Positions 33,166-45,640 of a stretch of DNA of 64,000 nucleotides are shown here, in pieces. The stretch lies in the NCBI GenBank assembly GCA_027574665.1, contig CM050657.1:16070404-16134403 (forward strand). The letters run 5' to 3'. The DNA is from Rhynochetos jubatus. Its lineage: Eukaryota; Chordata; Aves; Eurypygiformes; Rhynochetidae. Both the position numbers and the translations under genes were made by a program. Below the pieces are notes generated by a model. That model was given only the letters and a program-made list of their open reading frames with translations, was not told the DNA's origin and made no database searches. How positions within the stretch are numbered: the first letter of the stretch is position 1; each line of letters starts with the position of its first letter.

Positions 33166-36100
33166 AGAGCACTGACGCCTACTTTGGGAACTGGTTATGG
33201 TATTAACAACTAGGCTGAACCACCCTGACACAATCTGCTTCCTGCCCATGCTTATGAGTGGGATGCAATTTTTGACCTGCACTTCTCATTAGGCCCTTAT
33301 GTTTCATCTCTGTTTAAACTTTACCAGTTTTCTCTCATTCCACAGAGCTAAGGCTCCTGCACCGATTATATTGTGTGCTAAATGCGGAAATGTCCTTTTT
33401 TCTGGTTTTGATGAGTGCAGTTTTAACCTATTTCCTGCCATCCATCCATCCATCTATTGTGCTGCTGCTGCAAAAAATGTCTTCTTAGCCAACTGCCTGA
33501 CCACATCACCCTTCTCAGGCATCCCTCAACAGAATTTTCCTTTTTTAGCAGCTGATACAAGATTTTGCCTTTACTTTCATAAACTAGTTTTACTCACATA
33601 CTGCATCTTGTTGAGCCCCTAGACCTGATCTCCTCCTTGCAATCTACCCATGCAGTGAGCCCCTACCCACACCTCTTTGCTTGATTTTCAGTTCCCTTTA
33701 TGTTCTCTTCCAGCCATCATCTCCTGAGAGCAGCTCTCTGGTAACATCAAGTAGTCTCATTATCCTCCTTCAAAATGCTGATGTAAATTCTTCTGTCTCT
33801 TAGTCTACCTACAAAAAATTGGACCACAATTGCTAAGTTGCAGTTCTTTGATTACTGTTTATTGTGATGATCAATAGGTTTTGACTTTCTTTTTACCTCC
33901 TCCTATCTTGTCACATACGCGCTTTGTAAATGCTTCAGGGAAAGGACTGGCCTCTTAATCTGTATTTATACAGGACTTAGTTCAGTGGTATTCTGGTTCT
34001 TGACAAAATCCTGTGCTGATGCTCAACCATAACAACAGAAAAAATAACACTGTTATGTCAGAAACACCATTTTTTTTCCACCTCTGTCATTCCCTCTCCA
34101 ACATTGAATCTGGTTCAGGGACTTCTGGTCTTTATGTTTTAATACTGTTAGTGAAACTGGCCCTCTGGGACTCCCTGTGCTTTGCTGACACCTCATAATG
34201 TATTTTCCTCTGGAAGAACTATCAATTTATAGGATGAAGAACTAGGATATTTATAGCTAGAAGACCATGGAGGTGAGTTCAGGTCATCCATAGAGCAAAC
34301 TGAATGTGTCCTGCTGTGTTAGTAGTGAATGTAAAATAGAAAGGGAACCAGTGGACCTATGGTCTGTTCCCAGGTCTCTTGTCCTCTTGTGGCTACTTGG
34401 CTGGCGAGGGCAAACCTCTTCACTCTTTTGGGAGTCTATTTCCATTTGTGTTTTGATTGCCTTTCAGATTTCAACTAAAAGCTTCCTAGGAAAGGGACAG
34501 TCTCTAGTACCGTGTTTTGAAGTCCCCAGCACAAACACTTTTATGTGCTACTGTGACCTCCTGCGCCATCATCTTTGATATAACTCAACTAACATAATTA
34601 GATTCTGAAAAGTGACCAGTCACAAACTCCCTCTTGCTAAGGGGAAAACTGTGCCTTCATTTGGGAAAGGTAGATATATCACAGAACTGGTAGTCAGCAG
34701 CTCCCACAGAGACAGTGGGAAATGGCAAACAGCAATCAGCAGGGCCTTACAAGGGACAAAAAGAAGGGGGCCTGGACATTATTAACTGCAACTCAAAAGA
34801 CCCCAAGTCAACTGTAACTGGGCATAGAGGCAAGGACCTTCCTGCAAAGATTTTGTAGGCAGGGACAGAGCTGTATATGACTCATTTTTATTTCAGTTCT
34901 AACCTAGCTACTTTGTGTTTCCTCTCTTCAAAAGGTTACGCTTCTCATTTGTGCTCTACACAACCTGGCTGGCTGAGTTTAAAGCCTCCTTGTCTTCTCT
35001 GGGGAGCTCACTATAAGAGAAGGTCTAGAAGAGCTCCACCTCAAAGCCCTGACCAAGCCAGAGTCACGTCACACCTTCACAGTACAAATCCTTAATCTAA
35101 CATTTCTCTTGCTTTCCATATAGCATAGTAAGAAGAAAGAAGTGGAAACATATTAAAAGTAACAGGGTATTGGTTTTGATAATACTGCACCCCATATACC
35201 AAAAGCACTTTAATGCCATAATGACTACATTCACAGAGAGTAAGTTCAATAACAACATGCAGGCACGTGCCAACCGGTTCACCAGAAGAGGTTTGCCAGT
35301 CTGCCAAGACAGTTCAGAGACTCCTTCTGAGCTCTTTTCCTTCCCCATGATAGCCCTTAGGTAAATGTTTGCAGGAAATTCAAATGCTTGTGAGCTGGCA
35401 GAGCTGCTGCTTCACAAGCCCTAACAAACGTAAACACTTCTGTTTCAGCACATCTGCCATTGCAATACCCACAGTTTTTCCAGAACCAAAGGATTAACTT
35501 TATTGTGCATTTGCTCAGCAGATCTGGTAACACAATATTGTACTTCTAAGCAGACAGATTACTCACAAGTTTCTGGATGCTACATCTTTAGAAACTCACT
35601 CTACTTAAAGATAAGTGTTGAATCTTGTAATCCCAGAAACATCCAACTGATGTGAAAAACAGTTATACTGAGGGCCAGATGTATGCTATTTTTCCTCAGG
35701 TTATTTGGATATTCCAAAAGTAATGGTTTTATTATTATTTTTTGCACTTTAATGTTAAACAGATGCAGCTTGTTTGTAAAGACTTCTGTGAGCCATTTTT
35801 TCTTTAGATTTATAAAATAAAACAATAAAGAGTGTAAGGATTTAGAAGTTTGGTTTGTATTACTTTATCATAAAAGGGAAAGAGACACATAGTATCAATA
35901 TATATATAATTACCTGGGTTTTTTATATGACATATGTCTTAAAGAGCATTTTATAAACCTGTATAGAGAACCAATTGAACACTTCTAGAAACCAGGAGTA
36001 GTGCCATGGACAACAATTAAGTTATTTTATTTTTGGTAAGGGTAGACTCAAATCTAGAAAAAAGCATATTTACGTACGTGTGCCTGCGCACAGCTGAGCA

Positions 36101-36230
36101 GATCAGCCACACTGTGTTAAACACTAAGACACTTACAGAAGCATTTTCCTGGAAAGTCAGGTGCCATCTTATTTTATGGGTTATTTTTCAGGATGACCAT
36201 CATTCTGTCCCAGTCTAGAGACTAATCACC
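33166..36230. other. Non-coding unique sequence
   Basis: No gene is supported. A (CATC)4 run lies at 33439-33454 and an (AT)n stretch near 35897-35910. A GAG|GTGAGT donor-like site at about 34270 follows two TATAG acceptor-like sites, but the intervening 20-50 bases cannot be judged as exon. The 107-codon frame at 33299-33622 has no domain. Confidence 0.5.
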
Positions 36231-36233
36231 AGA

Positions 36234-36289
36234 AGTGCTGAGTTCTCACAATTTCCACCTGACCCCATGGCAGCTGAGAGCTCTGCACT
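36234..36289. repeat. Inverted-repeat fossil (TGCTGAG...CTCTGCA type)
   Basis: AGTGCTGAGTTCTCA at 36234-36248 pairs with TGAGAGCTCTGCACT at 36275-36289 in reverse complement at 13 of 15 positions. The centre, CCACCTGACCCCATGGCA, resembles the CCCATTGACTTCAATGGG centre of a palindromic amniote repeat whose arms read GTGCTGAGCACC. The inverted repeat is directly visible; the family link is from memory. Confidence 0.5.
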
Positions 36290-38177
36290 GTTGTGCATTG
36301 GCCCTGCTGCCTAGTACTAGCAAGGCCTGAAGGGGCTAAAAATAAACATGCATTTATATGGAAGGAAGCAAAATGTGATTGACAACCCTCAAAGCAATTT
36401 GCCTGCTAATCAGTTAGGACGCTTCTCCCATAACCCTGGTCTCCACCTTCAGTTGACCTCTTCTGTGGAGTGTTTCGCCCTTTGCCCTAAGGAGAACCTG
36501 AGCCTCCAAGAGACTTTATTTAACCAAAATGTCTACCATAAATGACTGATTTCTTTGCACTTTATTGACATGAGACTGTCTCATTGCAAAAGCTTGGAGA
36601 TAAACTGCTCCCTGAAGTAGATGTACAATGAGGATGTCCACTCAGCTGAATGCCTTCCTTTCCTCACAACCAAGGGAGTTTGGCCAAACTGATGAGCTAT
36701 TTAAATTTTTTGTGAATAGGCATCCCTTGAAATGTGAAATATTTAATTACAAGGAGTATTGTTATTGCTGCTGACTATTAATTTCACTCTGCCTCCCGTT
36801 ACTTTATTTTATTAGAATGTGAAGATTTCTTCTCAATCAGATTATAAAGCATCTTGCATTATAAAACCTTAGGTTTGGATGGTGATAAATTATTGAAATA
36901 TTAGTTTTGTCTGGGCTGATAATTGCTATGCTGAGTTCCCATTCAAAAGCAATACTATTATTATTGTTGTGAAAATTCAAACGTGAAGATTTCAGGCACT
37001 ACTGAGTGAATGACAAAAGTACAGTTTCCAAACTATAAAAATACACTTTGACCTTAGTTCTTGCAAGAACTCTGCAGCCAACATGGAGTGGATCCATTCC
37101 ATCTTAGTGTGGAAATAATCTTAACTGAGGAAGTAACACTTAGTCTTGCTGTGGAGGAAACTGATTTTATTTGGCTGAGTTCTGAGAGTTTAAAAATCAA
37201 ACCTCTAAGCTGTACACACTTTAAATGCACTTTAGAGTCCACGTTAGCGACGAGTATTCTCGCTTCCCAGGGGCTTTAACCCAATTGAGACTGCTGAGTA
37301 CTGCTCAGAAGTTTTCACTGCCTAGCAGAATTGTGCCCACAGGCACAATGGCCTAAATGTGTGTGTGAAGCTGATTTTGCCATGCCATCACTGACTAGTC
37401 CTAACAGTGGTTGGCCTAAAGATCCAAGTCTTAAAATAAAAAGAGGTTCTGAATTCAGGTGTTGCCACGTGATTTTTAGAGCAGTACCATAACACAGTCC
37501 CTCTCTACTTCTACAGAACAGTGTGTCTCTGTCTCCATGTCCAGAGACAACTTGAAATTCCTTTGTCAGTTCTCTCTTCTAGCCTTGAAAAATGTTCCCT
37601 TGTGCTAACAACCTAATTTATCATCAGATCAAAAGATCACAGTTCTGGATGCAGACACTTCATTGACTCAGTAGGGATTAATAGCTAGACATCCTTCTAA
37701 ATGAATTGAAGATACAGTCAAGCTAAGCAGCCCAGATCTGGGCTTTTCTAGACCAACCTCAATATTAACACCTCCATAATTAGTACCTAGACAGTTCATA
37801 ATCTGCATCTATGTGATCATATGTAATTTAGTTTGACAGGAGTTTGCTTCAGGCAGTATGGCGAAACCCCAGTAACACGTATACAAAATAGAACTCAGTC
37901 AAGATGACTCTGAGCTTCATGATTGCTCGATGGCATGGTTTGGGCAGAGAACAAAGACTGTGGATAATCACCAGTGTCACCCTGGAAATACCAACACTGT
38001 TACTGTCTCCAGAATGACCACCTCTTATCCTGTCGGGGGCAGCTAAATATGTCAGCCTCATTCACTGCCAGGAAGAAAATGGTGAAGACCAGTCAGATTT
38101 GTACAATACAAGCGACTTGGGTTGTGGTACCCAATTCCTGCTCTTTGAAAGACATCAACTGTGAATTTAAATAAAAG
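36290..38177. other. Non-coding sequence; possible conserved block 36690-36990
   Basis: No gene is supported. 36690-36990 is AT-rich but not simple. It holds repeated AT-core motifs (GACTATTAATTTC near 36773, GATAAATTATTG near 36883, GATAATTGCTATG near 36919 and ACTATTATTATTG near 36953), which is compatible with a regulatory element. The rest shows nothing recognisable. Confidence 0.4.
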
Positions 38178-38295
38178 ACTCAGCCCACCTACTTTCTGCC
38201 TGTAACATGGGAACAACAGCACTTCCCTACCTTTCAGTTCTTACCCAGACAGGGGTAGTGTTTGGAGTTGCATTCATTGTGTAAGTGCTGACACA
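38178..38295 (-). repeat. MIR SINE, minus orientation
   Basis: CTGCCTGTAACATGGGAACAACAGCACTTCCCTACCTT-like sequence at about 38197-38234 matches the reverse complement of the MIR core (CATCTGTAAAATGGGGATAATAACACTACCTACCT). CATTCATTGTGTAAGTGCTGACA then follows in the place of the MIR 5' segment. Ends are approximate. Confidence 0.68.
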
Positions 38296-39487
38296 TAAAA
38301 TCACGAGCATGAGTGAGTGTGCTGTTTGTTGAACCTTTGCTTCCCATGCAGTCATGGGAGAGGATTTATACTTGCTGCATCAGAAGAATTGAACAGTCAA
38401 CACAGGATAAGTGCAGTCTCAACATCAGTGTCTCAATGGGTATTTAAATTTAATTGACATCAAGCCAGGCCATCAGTCGGACATCATGATGAAACCTCTC
38501 CATCAACAGTGCAGGGAGCCAAGGTCCCATACATCTCCATAGCAAGTACTCCAATAGACCTCTTTAAGTTAGGCAGATAATGATAAAGAAGGCTCTTACA
38601 GACTTGAGTGAGGTAGGCACTAGGAATACTGCTGAGAGAGAAGTTCCCAACTGCTCTAAAAGCTGCCGAGCACTTTGTTTTACTTCAATGTTCCGTCATT
38701 TTGCACTTTTCCTATGGCTAGATTTGGCAGAGTTTTTCTACTGGTTCTCTGGACCAGTTGTCCTCTCCCTTTGGCGAAATTATTAATCAGGACTACAGAC
38801 TCAGTTCTGTATTAATATTTCAGCTCTGAATATAATGATCATACTAATAAATATATTCTACTACAGTAGCATTTAACCAAGATGGAAACCTAATGTGCCC
38901 AGCTGTGAGTACTGTGACTTACCATTATTTTTATAAAAGTACCTGATAAAGTGATGAATCTATTTTGCACAGTAGGTTTTTTCCTTTTGGGAGAAAAAAG
39001 TCAATCTCTGTGCCAAAAAATGAAAACAGATGTGAGCATTTACTTCTCTGGCTATGCAGTTGGGAAAAGTGCTCCAAGAAACAGAACTCTTCAAGGAAAA
39101 ATTAGAATTATAATTATAATAAATTCCCATTGAAAATAACTGTTCACCTGGTTCATATTTTGGATTATTATCATTATTATGCCTTTTTCTTTTTCCTCCC
39201 TACTATCTTGAACCCCAAACAGATTCAGGCTAAGGTATAGGGTTTTCCATGACACAACAAATACGCAAAATCTATAGTGACAAGCGACAGCAAAACTGGT
39301 CTCAACTGAGTGCTCACAGGGGCAGAATAAACCCCAAAACTACTGCTGAGAAATACAGATACTGCAACAGCAGTAGTTTTGTGCTGGTTTGAAGGCTCTA
39401 CCTGGTGAAAAACATCTGCTTTAGGTACTTCTATGGCCTCTTTACCATAATATCTCAAAACCTCACACCTTCTAAATGATCACATTC
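38296..39487. other. Non-coding unique sequence
   Basis: No gene is supported. A small AATTATAATTATAAT run lies near 39105-39120 and an ATTATTATC run near 39165-39180. Confidence 0.5.
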
Positions 39488-39562
39488 TCAGAGGGGCACT
39501 ATTTATCTCACTTTTCCACAAGAGGAGCTGAAGCAAACACAAAGATTAAAGGCTTTATCACC
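39488..39562 (+). repeat. Degraded MIR-like SINE fragment, plus orientation
   Basis: GCACTATTTATCTCACTTTTCCACAAGAGGAGCTGAAGCA-like sequence at 39497-39536, followed by CACAAAGATTAAAGGCTTTATCACCAAGG, follows the order of the MIR core (TATTATCCCATTTTACAGATGAGGAACTGAGGCACAGAGATTAAGTGACTT...CCAAGG). It is worn and ends directly at the inverted repeat that follows. Confidence 0.5.
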
Positions 39563-39640
39563 AAGGTATTCAGGTGTTTATATCACCATTGGTTTCAATG
39601 AGAAGTTAGGACCCTGAATACCTTCAGATTTTCTAGGTCT
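39563..39640. repeat. Inverted-repeat fossil (AAGGTATTCAGG...CCTGAATACCTT)
   Basis: AAGGTATTCAGG at 39563-39574 and CCTGAATACCTT at 39613-39624 are perfect 12-bp inverted copies. Inside, CATTG-GTTT-CAATG at 39587-39600 forms a smaller hairpin. The pattern resembles a remembered turtle and bird repeat (AGGTATTTAGG...CATTGATTTCAATGG...CCTAAATACCTTTGAGG). The structure is certain; the family name is not. Confidence 0.6.
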
Positions 39641-42600
39641 GTGTGACACTGTGGGGGCCACAGGGTAATTATGTGGCAGAACAGGGAAGAATTTCAGCAG
39701 GAAATTTTGTCCAAATTTAGTATTAACTCTGGTCTTCCAGCTAGTGGATAACTAGATCATCTCTCTTGTGTTTCACATCATCCTTATTTCCTAATCCTGC
39801 CGTACCTCTCTACTCAGGTACGAATACACAATGGTACTATAGCAAAAAATGCTCTTCCTATCTCTGCAAGCTGTGGGTATGTGTCACATCAATGCTGTCA
39901 CACGTGTTGATGCGCTATAAAAGAGTTCAACATAAAACGCTGAGTCCGTTCATCGCTTTTTGTATTAACCAAATTGGACACAGCAATTGGTAAGGACGCA
40001 GGGCACAGTGAATTGTATTAGAGAAAGTACCTGCCATCCTGTAACATTTCAAAGGTTTAAAATAGATACATGAATTTGCACTAACTTTTGTGTCACGGTA
40101 TCACTCGGAAAGCATGTCTGCAGTGTATTTTCCATCGTCTCCAACTCAGAGTTGAACTGATTTGTATTCCACGTTGTTTTTTGCTTTTGTTCTGTGTAAC
40201 ATACGCAATAAAGAGATTTATACAGCCAACATTTAAATTATTATAATAACTATTGTAACAGTAAAATTAGTATGTGTAATAATGACAAGTTGAATGAATG
40301 TACAGTTTGCATACAGTTCTTTAATTCCATAATCTCACACGCTTAAGCTTTCAGATGGACAAGGAGGCGGATTACTTATATTAACAGTCTTTACCCTTTT
40401 TTGATATGCCGCTCTTGTAAGTTTACCAGCAAAATACTGAATTTAAAAGGCTTACTTTTCTTCCTTACCCCTGTTGGTCCTCTTAAGAGGAGCTCATGGA
40501 TTTCCAGGTGTTTTTAGACCCCGGGTTGAAAATTCCTAATTTACATGCTTAAAATAAGCAGCGTTTGGAGGTTTGTTGAATCAGCAGATACAGGCATATA
40601 TTCGTTATTTGGTGAAATTCATAATAGTTTTTTTAATAACTTCTTTCATGAATACAAATTTATTACTTGGCTCTATTTCAGTTCAGTACTCTTTGCTTGG
40701 GTAATGTGTGCTTTGAGATTATTTTCATTTTACCACACTGGTAATGTGCACTAATCATGTTTTATCTTGTTCTAAGTGAATAGCTAGGGTATTGCACAGA
40801 ACTGTTTGATCAGTATAGCACGATTTAAGAGACTGGTTAGCATGATTTAAGAGAATGGTTATGCCTTTATTTGTCTCATAATCCTGCTTAACATTTGTAT
40901 GAATCATTATAGTAAGGTGCATGTTAATAATAGCTTCCACATATATATTTATATATGCGAAAGCTAAAATACTTGCTGTCTTTTATTTCAGTAGATTTAA
41001 AGTGTTCCTGTATTTTTCCATCAAAGCAAAACACATTGAAAATATTTCAATTATCGTATGTGTTTTCTCCCCCCATTCACATCTGTCTTGCTTCATGAGT
41101 GATATCAACCTATGCTGCATGAATTGAAAATCATGAGCCTTCTGGTCTTCAAACTGTCATGTGATAGAAAGGCCACATTTTTAAAAGAAAATTAACCATG
41201 TCCCAGCCGAACAGGCACATATTATCAGTAATGAAAGCTCTTGACTATAGGAAGATCTCTCTAAAAGAGCTATTCACCAGGCCCATTAGAAGTCTCATGA
41301 GGCAGCACACCAAGCAGTCTCTTTGCACGTATAATGGACTGTCTATCAGCAGATTTCCTGCAGCCTAACCATGTCCCCTTCAAAACGGGGAGGGACGTGG
41401 CCATGTCTTAAGAGAACATTGCACAAATCCATTCACATGAGCCTCCACAGTCTTTTCTTTCCTTCTTAATTTCCCTATCTTTGTTCTTCCATATATTCCC
41501 CAGGCAAAATTGACCCCTATGTTGACATAACTGCTCCTTCCTTATGGCTTGGTGAAATGCAAACATTTTGCAACAAGCCATTCAGAATTTGCTTTGCCAG
41601 GCTTTGCATGGAAATATGCACTAAGAAACCATGATTTCCTCCTTCCCATCTTTTTTATGTCATGAGCTAAAAACCATAAAGCTCTATCAAGGTGGTAATA
41701 CTGTGTCTTCACTTGATGCCAGTATTTATGGCCTCTTTGCTGCTTTTTCCCATAACAGATTGCACAGGAGGGCTTCTCAGCAGACCACATAGGAGTCGTA
41801 CACTGTTACACAACCCTTCCACAATGCTACTCCTCCAGATTGCAAATTTCTCTCCATCATTCAGTCACCATCTCTCTTTTTATTTGGCTTGAATGTGCTA
41901 ATCTTGAGATTGAAAACTTTCAAGAATTTATCATTGTTGAAAACTTGCAAAAGGGAGAGGAGAGTCATGACTGAAAAAGAAGAGTTGTATAATCTGTGTG
42001 TACCATGAACACATACCTTGTATGTGAACTGCCTGCTATGCCTGCCTGCCTACAGAAATCTCACCTCAGCCTTACTGTGCAGAGACTAATAGATGCCCCA
42101 TGCACGATTTCTAGTCAAGAGCCACAAGACAGGGTAGCAGAAAAATGCAATTGTAAGTCCTGAAGCACCCTGTTTGGGCAAAACATGCCATCCACCACAC
42201 TGATTTGGACTGGACCTTGGGAAATCCAGCATGCCACTCCTGAAACTCACTCAGTAACGTGTTTTAAAAATTGATTAAAAAACATTTAAAAAAATGTTCC
42301 AAAGGATCTCAGTTCTTAGTTAAGATGATGAAGGTATGTTTCAGTCCAAAATCCTGACCACAGAAGTTAAAGGAATTCTATCTATTGAATATGGGGGATA
42401 AGATTTTATCTTGGATAATTTAGTGCAGAGAAACTCTTTCCAAACCTGGGCCATTTCACCTTCCCACTGGAGTTTACTTGACAAATCTTGCCTACTACTA
42501 ATGGCAAAAAGATTAAAACTTTCACTCATCACAATAGAAACCATATATTTCACACCGATTATAGTAGAACATATTAGTGAATAACAGATAGGAACATTAC

Positions 42601-43872
42601 ATAACTGATAATAACAGCTGGTGCTTGCATAGTATAAAGCTTTTTAGCCATCCAAAGAAGCTTCAAGAAAGACATAGGCCATGATCAAAGAACTTGACCA
42701 GATGGATCCACCTGAAGAGGTATGTCCATCCAAAAGGGTGTAAAAGAAATTCATTTTAATTCCCATAGCTACTTCCTAAATTTGAAATATTTCATAAGAG
42801 GTCAGGGAAAGTCATTAACAAATTCAACCTCTTGTGTACTTCCATTTCTGAAAAAAACAACCCAAAGAGAAAATAGGCTTAAAAGACTATTAACCTTCCC
42901 ACGAAACAGGATTTGGTTCAAATTTCAACATGTAAGTTCAGACTTTCAGTAATTACTCCTTGTGTCTATAATGTGTTTATAATATACTCTTTTAAGATGA
43001 AGCTTACTGCTGTGCAGTATATATAAGCACACATAATAAGCATGTGCACTGGGATAAACCTGAATCTGAGTCATTAAATGGTTGGTAGTACTGTTGATGA
43101 TCTTTGTTATTAGTATTACCACTGAAATAACCCACTTTTATCAGCCTAAACCTGATCTCAGCTGTATGAATCTCACTCACTTTACTGGGACCAGGCAAAA
43201 AAAAATCTACTTTAATGACTTATAAAAAGCCAGAACCTCTTAATTTCTGGATATTTGAAAAAGATATCAAGCCATGCATCAGATAACAAAGCATTTTTCT
43301 TTCACAGCTGAAGGCCAAAAGTTTCAAGCTCTTGAAAACATCTTAGATTAACAGATCTAGCCTTAGGTGATGTATGAGCCACTTTTTCACTGCAAATGTT
43401 GCTGTAAAAATTGTATCAGACACTAAAGATTGTTTGACTACAGATAAGAATCTACCTACATGAAGCCCTCTACAAAGGCCAATTTATATTGATGCAAGTA
43501 GGTGATATCTACACTCTGTAATGCAGTGAGGTAATTCCTGACATGTTAATAATTTTTTTCTTTTTAATCAAGGCACTATTTACAATGTAGTGAACCAAAT
43601 AAGAACCAAGTTATTTTCTCAGGTGTGTGTACCGCAGCGATATCAAATAATCTGTGAAAAGCTTCCACTAGCTCAATCCAGATGTTCAGCATCCATAAAA
43701 TGGATGATTTTATGACAGTTTGTGAGTGAAATCCTGACTCTATTAACTGCAACAACAAATTTTACTCAATACTACTAAATGAGTAGTAAATATTAAAAAC
43801 TGATTTACTGGCAGGTATTTAAAAATTTCAAAATAAATGGAAAAATGACACCTCTGTTTATATGATGCAGTG
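39641..43872. other. Non-coding unique sequence
   Basis: No gene is supported. A 22-bp tandem duplication lies at 40816-40859. 41200-41340 is compact and non-repetitive with motifs such as CTCTAAAAGAGC, and might be a conserved element. AT-rich patches occur at 40925-40960 and 42250-42300. Minus-strand frames at 41542-41790 and 42341-42553 lack domains. Confidence 0.5.
40816..40859 (+). repeat. 22-bp tandem duplication
   Basis: TAGCACGATTTAAGAGACTGGT at 40816-40837 is followed directly by a copy at 40838-40859, with differences at two positions (C to T and C to A). It is a local duplication with little divergence. Confidence 0.9.
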
Positions 43873-44431
43873 TGCGGTTTAACCCCACCTGGCAAGCCAC
43901 TCACTCCCCTCCAGTGGGATGGGGGAGAGAATCAAAAGGTAAAAGTGAAAAAACTCATGGGTTCAGATAAAGACAGTTTAATAAGCCAAGCAAAAACCAC
44001 ACACACAAGCAAAGCAAACCAAGGAATTCACTCACCACTTCCTATGGGAAGTGGTTCAGCCATCCCCAGCAAAGCAGGGCTCCATCACGCATAACAGTTA
44101 CTTGGGAAGACAAACACCATCACTCTGAATGTCTCTCCCCCCCTGTACTTCTTATTTCCTCAGATTTTAAGCATATATTCTGGAATATCCCTTAGGTCAG
44201 TTGGGGTCAGCTGTCCCGGCTGTGTCCACTCCCAACTCTTTGTGCACCCCCAGCCCACTCACTGGTGGGGTGGGGTAAGGAGCAGAAAAGGCCTTGATTC
44301 TGTGTCAGCACTGCTCAGCAGTGACACAAACATCCCTGTGTTATTAACACTGTTTCCAGCACAAATCCAAAACACAGCCTCATACAGCTACTGTGAAGAA
44401 AATTAACTCTATTCCAAGCAAAACCAGCGCA
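43873..44431 (-). mobile_element. Solo LTR of an avian endogenous retrovirus (probably ERVL-like)
   Basis: Read on the minus strand, the element starts TGCGCTGGTTTTGCTTGG and continues with AATAGAGTTAATTTTCTTC. It contains a GTGTTTTGGATTTG stretch, a CCAGCCGGGACAGCTGACCC-like block and the reverse complement of GGAATATCCC, and ends GGGGTTAAACCGCA. That order matches a well-known neoavian LTR. An ATTAAA poly(A)-signal-like hexamer lies at 43977-43982 (minus strand). No internal gag, pol or env sequence adjoins either end, so it is a solo LTR left by recombination. The CA-rich plus-strand patch near 43998-44020 lies within it. No clear target-site duplication is visible. The 74-codon frame at 43870-44094 lies inside it and is not a gene. 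Confidence 0.85.
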
Positions 44432-45219
44432 CCCAGCCAATGCTGATCGTAATCATTAAATAAGAAGAATCAGGCATTGGTAGATACTATTAAAGCCAAG
44501 TCTGCCTGCAAGGCCATTGAATTTTTCATACACACCAGACAAATTAGTTTGGTTTGTCTTGACATCACATCTTAAATATTTTTAATATTTATTCTAATAA
44601 ATATTTTAATACCTTGAAACATACATTCAAAAAAATCAGAAAATAAAAATCAGAAATCTGCCATCATCTGTGCCAATTCAAAATTGTTAGCTGCGTTATT
44701 TTTTTCTATGCAAATGCTGCTGTTTTTCAACAAACTAAATGGAAACTCCTTTATCTGCATTGACATAGCAAGCCATTGCTAAAACAATAGCTTTCTTGTT
44801 TTGTCTCAAACTGCCCCAGGACTGGGGAGATGACACTTGTGATCTTTCTCATTTACTGATTATAAAGCCTGATAAGAACAGAGAAAAAAACCTTTTAATG
44901 AGGTGAAACAACAATCCCTTCTTGAGCTACTGGGTAACTTAATTCACATTGCTAATGCAGATAGATATATGTGGGTTTTTTTTTCTTTAGGATGGGAAAT
45001 ATCAAAAAAACATTCAAAATAAACATTGACTAGACTAAATAGACAGAACTGCAAGGTGATTACATGATTTGAAAATAGTTTTTAAATGGTATTTACAGGA
45101 TATCCTTGCTGTGTAACAAACATTTATTCAGAAGAAAAAATGGCATAAGGAATAAACTGATGTGAACATTAGAGATAATCATTAAGTTAGTAAAAGATGT
45201 CACTTAGGAAAAGAGTATC
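44432..45219. other. AT-rich non-coding sequence
   Basis: No gene is supported. An AT-only inverted repeat lies at 44584-44605 (AATATTTA...TAAATATT, 6-base loop). A T run with GT-rich flank lies at 44971-44986. Confidence 0.5.
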
Positions 45220-45640
45220 AAGTAAAGAGATCAGGATGAGAAATAATGGTAACAAACAAAGGCTGAAGATAGGAGAGACAGAGTTTTGTCCAGGAAGATG
45301 TTTTTTGATAATGGGATAACACCAGAAGAGGACAACTCTGCTAATGATGGCAGAGGACACAGTCAAGAACTGTGAAGAGATGTGGTGCTGGAGACAGGTA
45401 AGACTAAGAGACAGCTGAGACCAAAAATGTCTGCATTTTTAGGAGAAAGAGGCAGGAAAAAAGGGCTAATTAAAATGGTGGCAAGATGAGGACAGGGGCA
45501 AGAAAACAGAAACCTGAAAGAAGAGTAAATACTTCAAGTATATCTGAGTTAGCTACCAAATGAAAGAAGTTAAGAAGCCACAATGATGGCCACGAAAAAG
45601 GAAAGATATCTAGAGGGAATCAGAAAAGATGGGCATCAGC
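45220..45640 (+). other. Purine-rich strand of unknown origin
   Basis: The plus strand is strongly biased to A and G over about 400 bases, with frequent AGGA, GAAGA and GACAGG words and few pyrimidine runs. The base is not a simple tandem repeat. A GACAG|GTAAGA donor-like site lies near 45397. It could be an old degraded repeat or a purine-rich transcript segment. I do not recognise the family. Confidence 0.4.

Noticed and set aside
43870..44094. 74-codon open frame starting at the LTR edge
   Set aside because: It lies inside the LTR on the strand opposite to the element and does not encode a retroviral protein.
45393..45405. GACAG|GTAAGA donor-like site
   Set aside because: It lies in a purine-rich stretch with no upstream acceptor.
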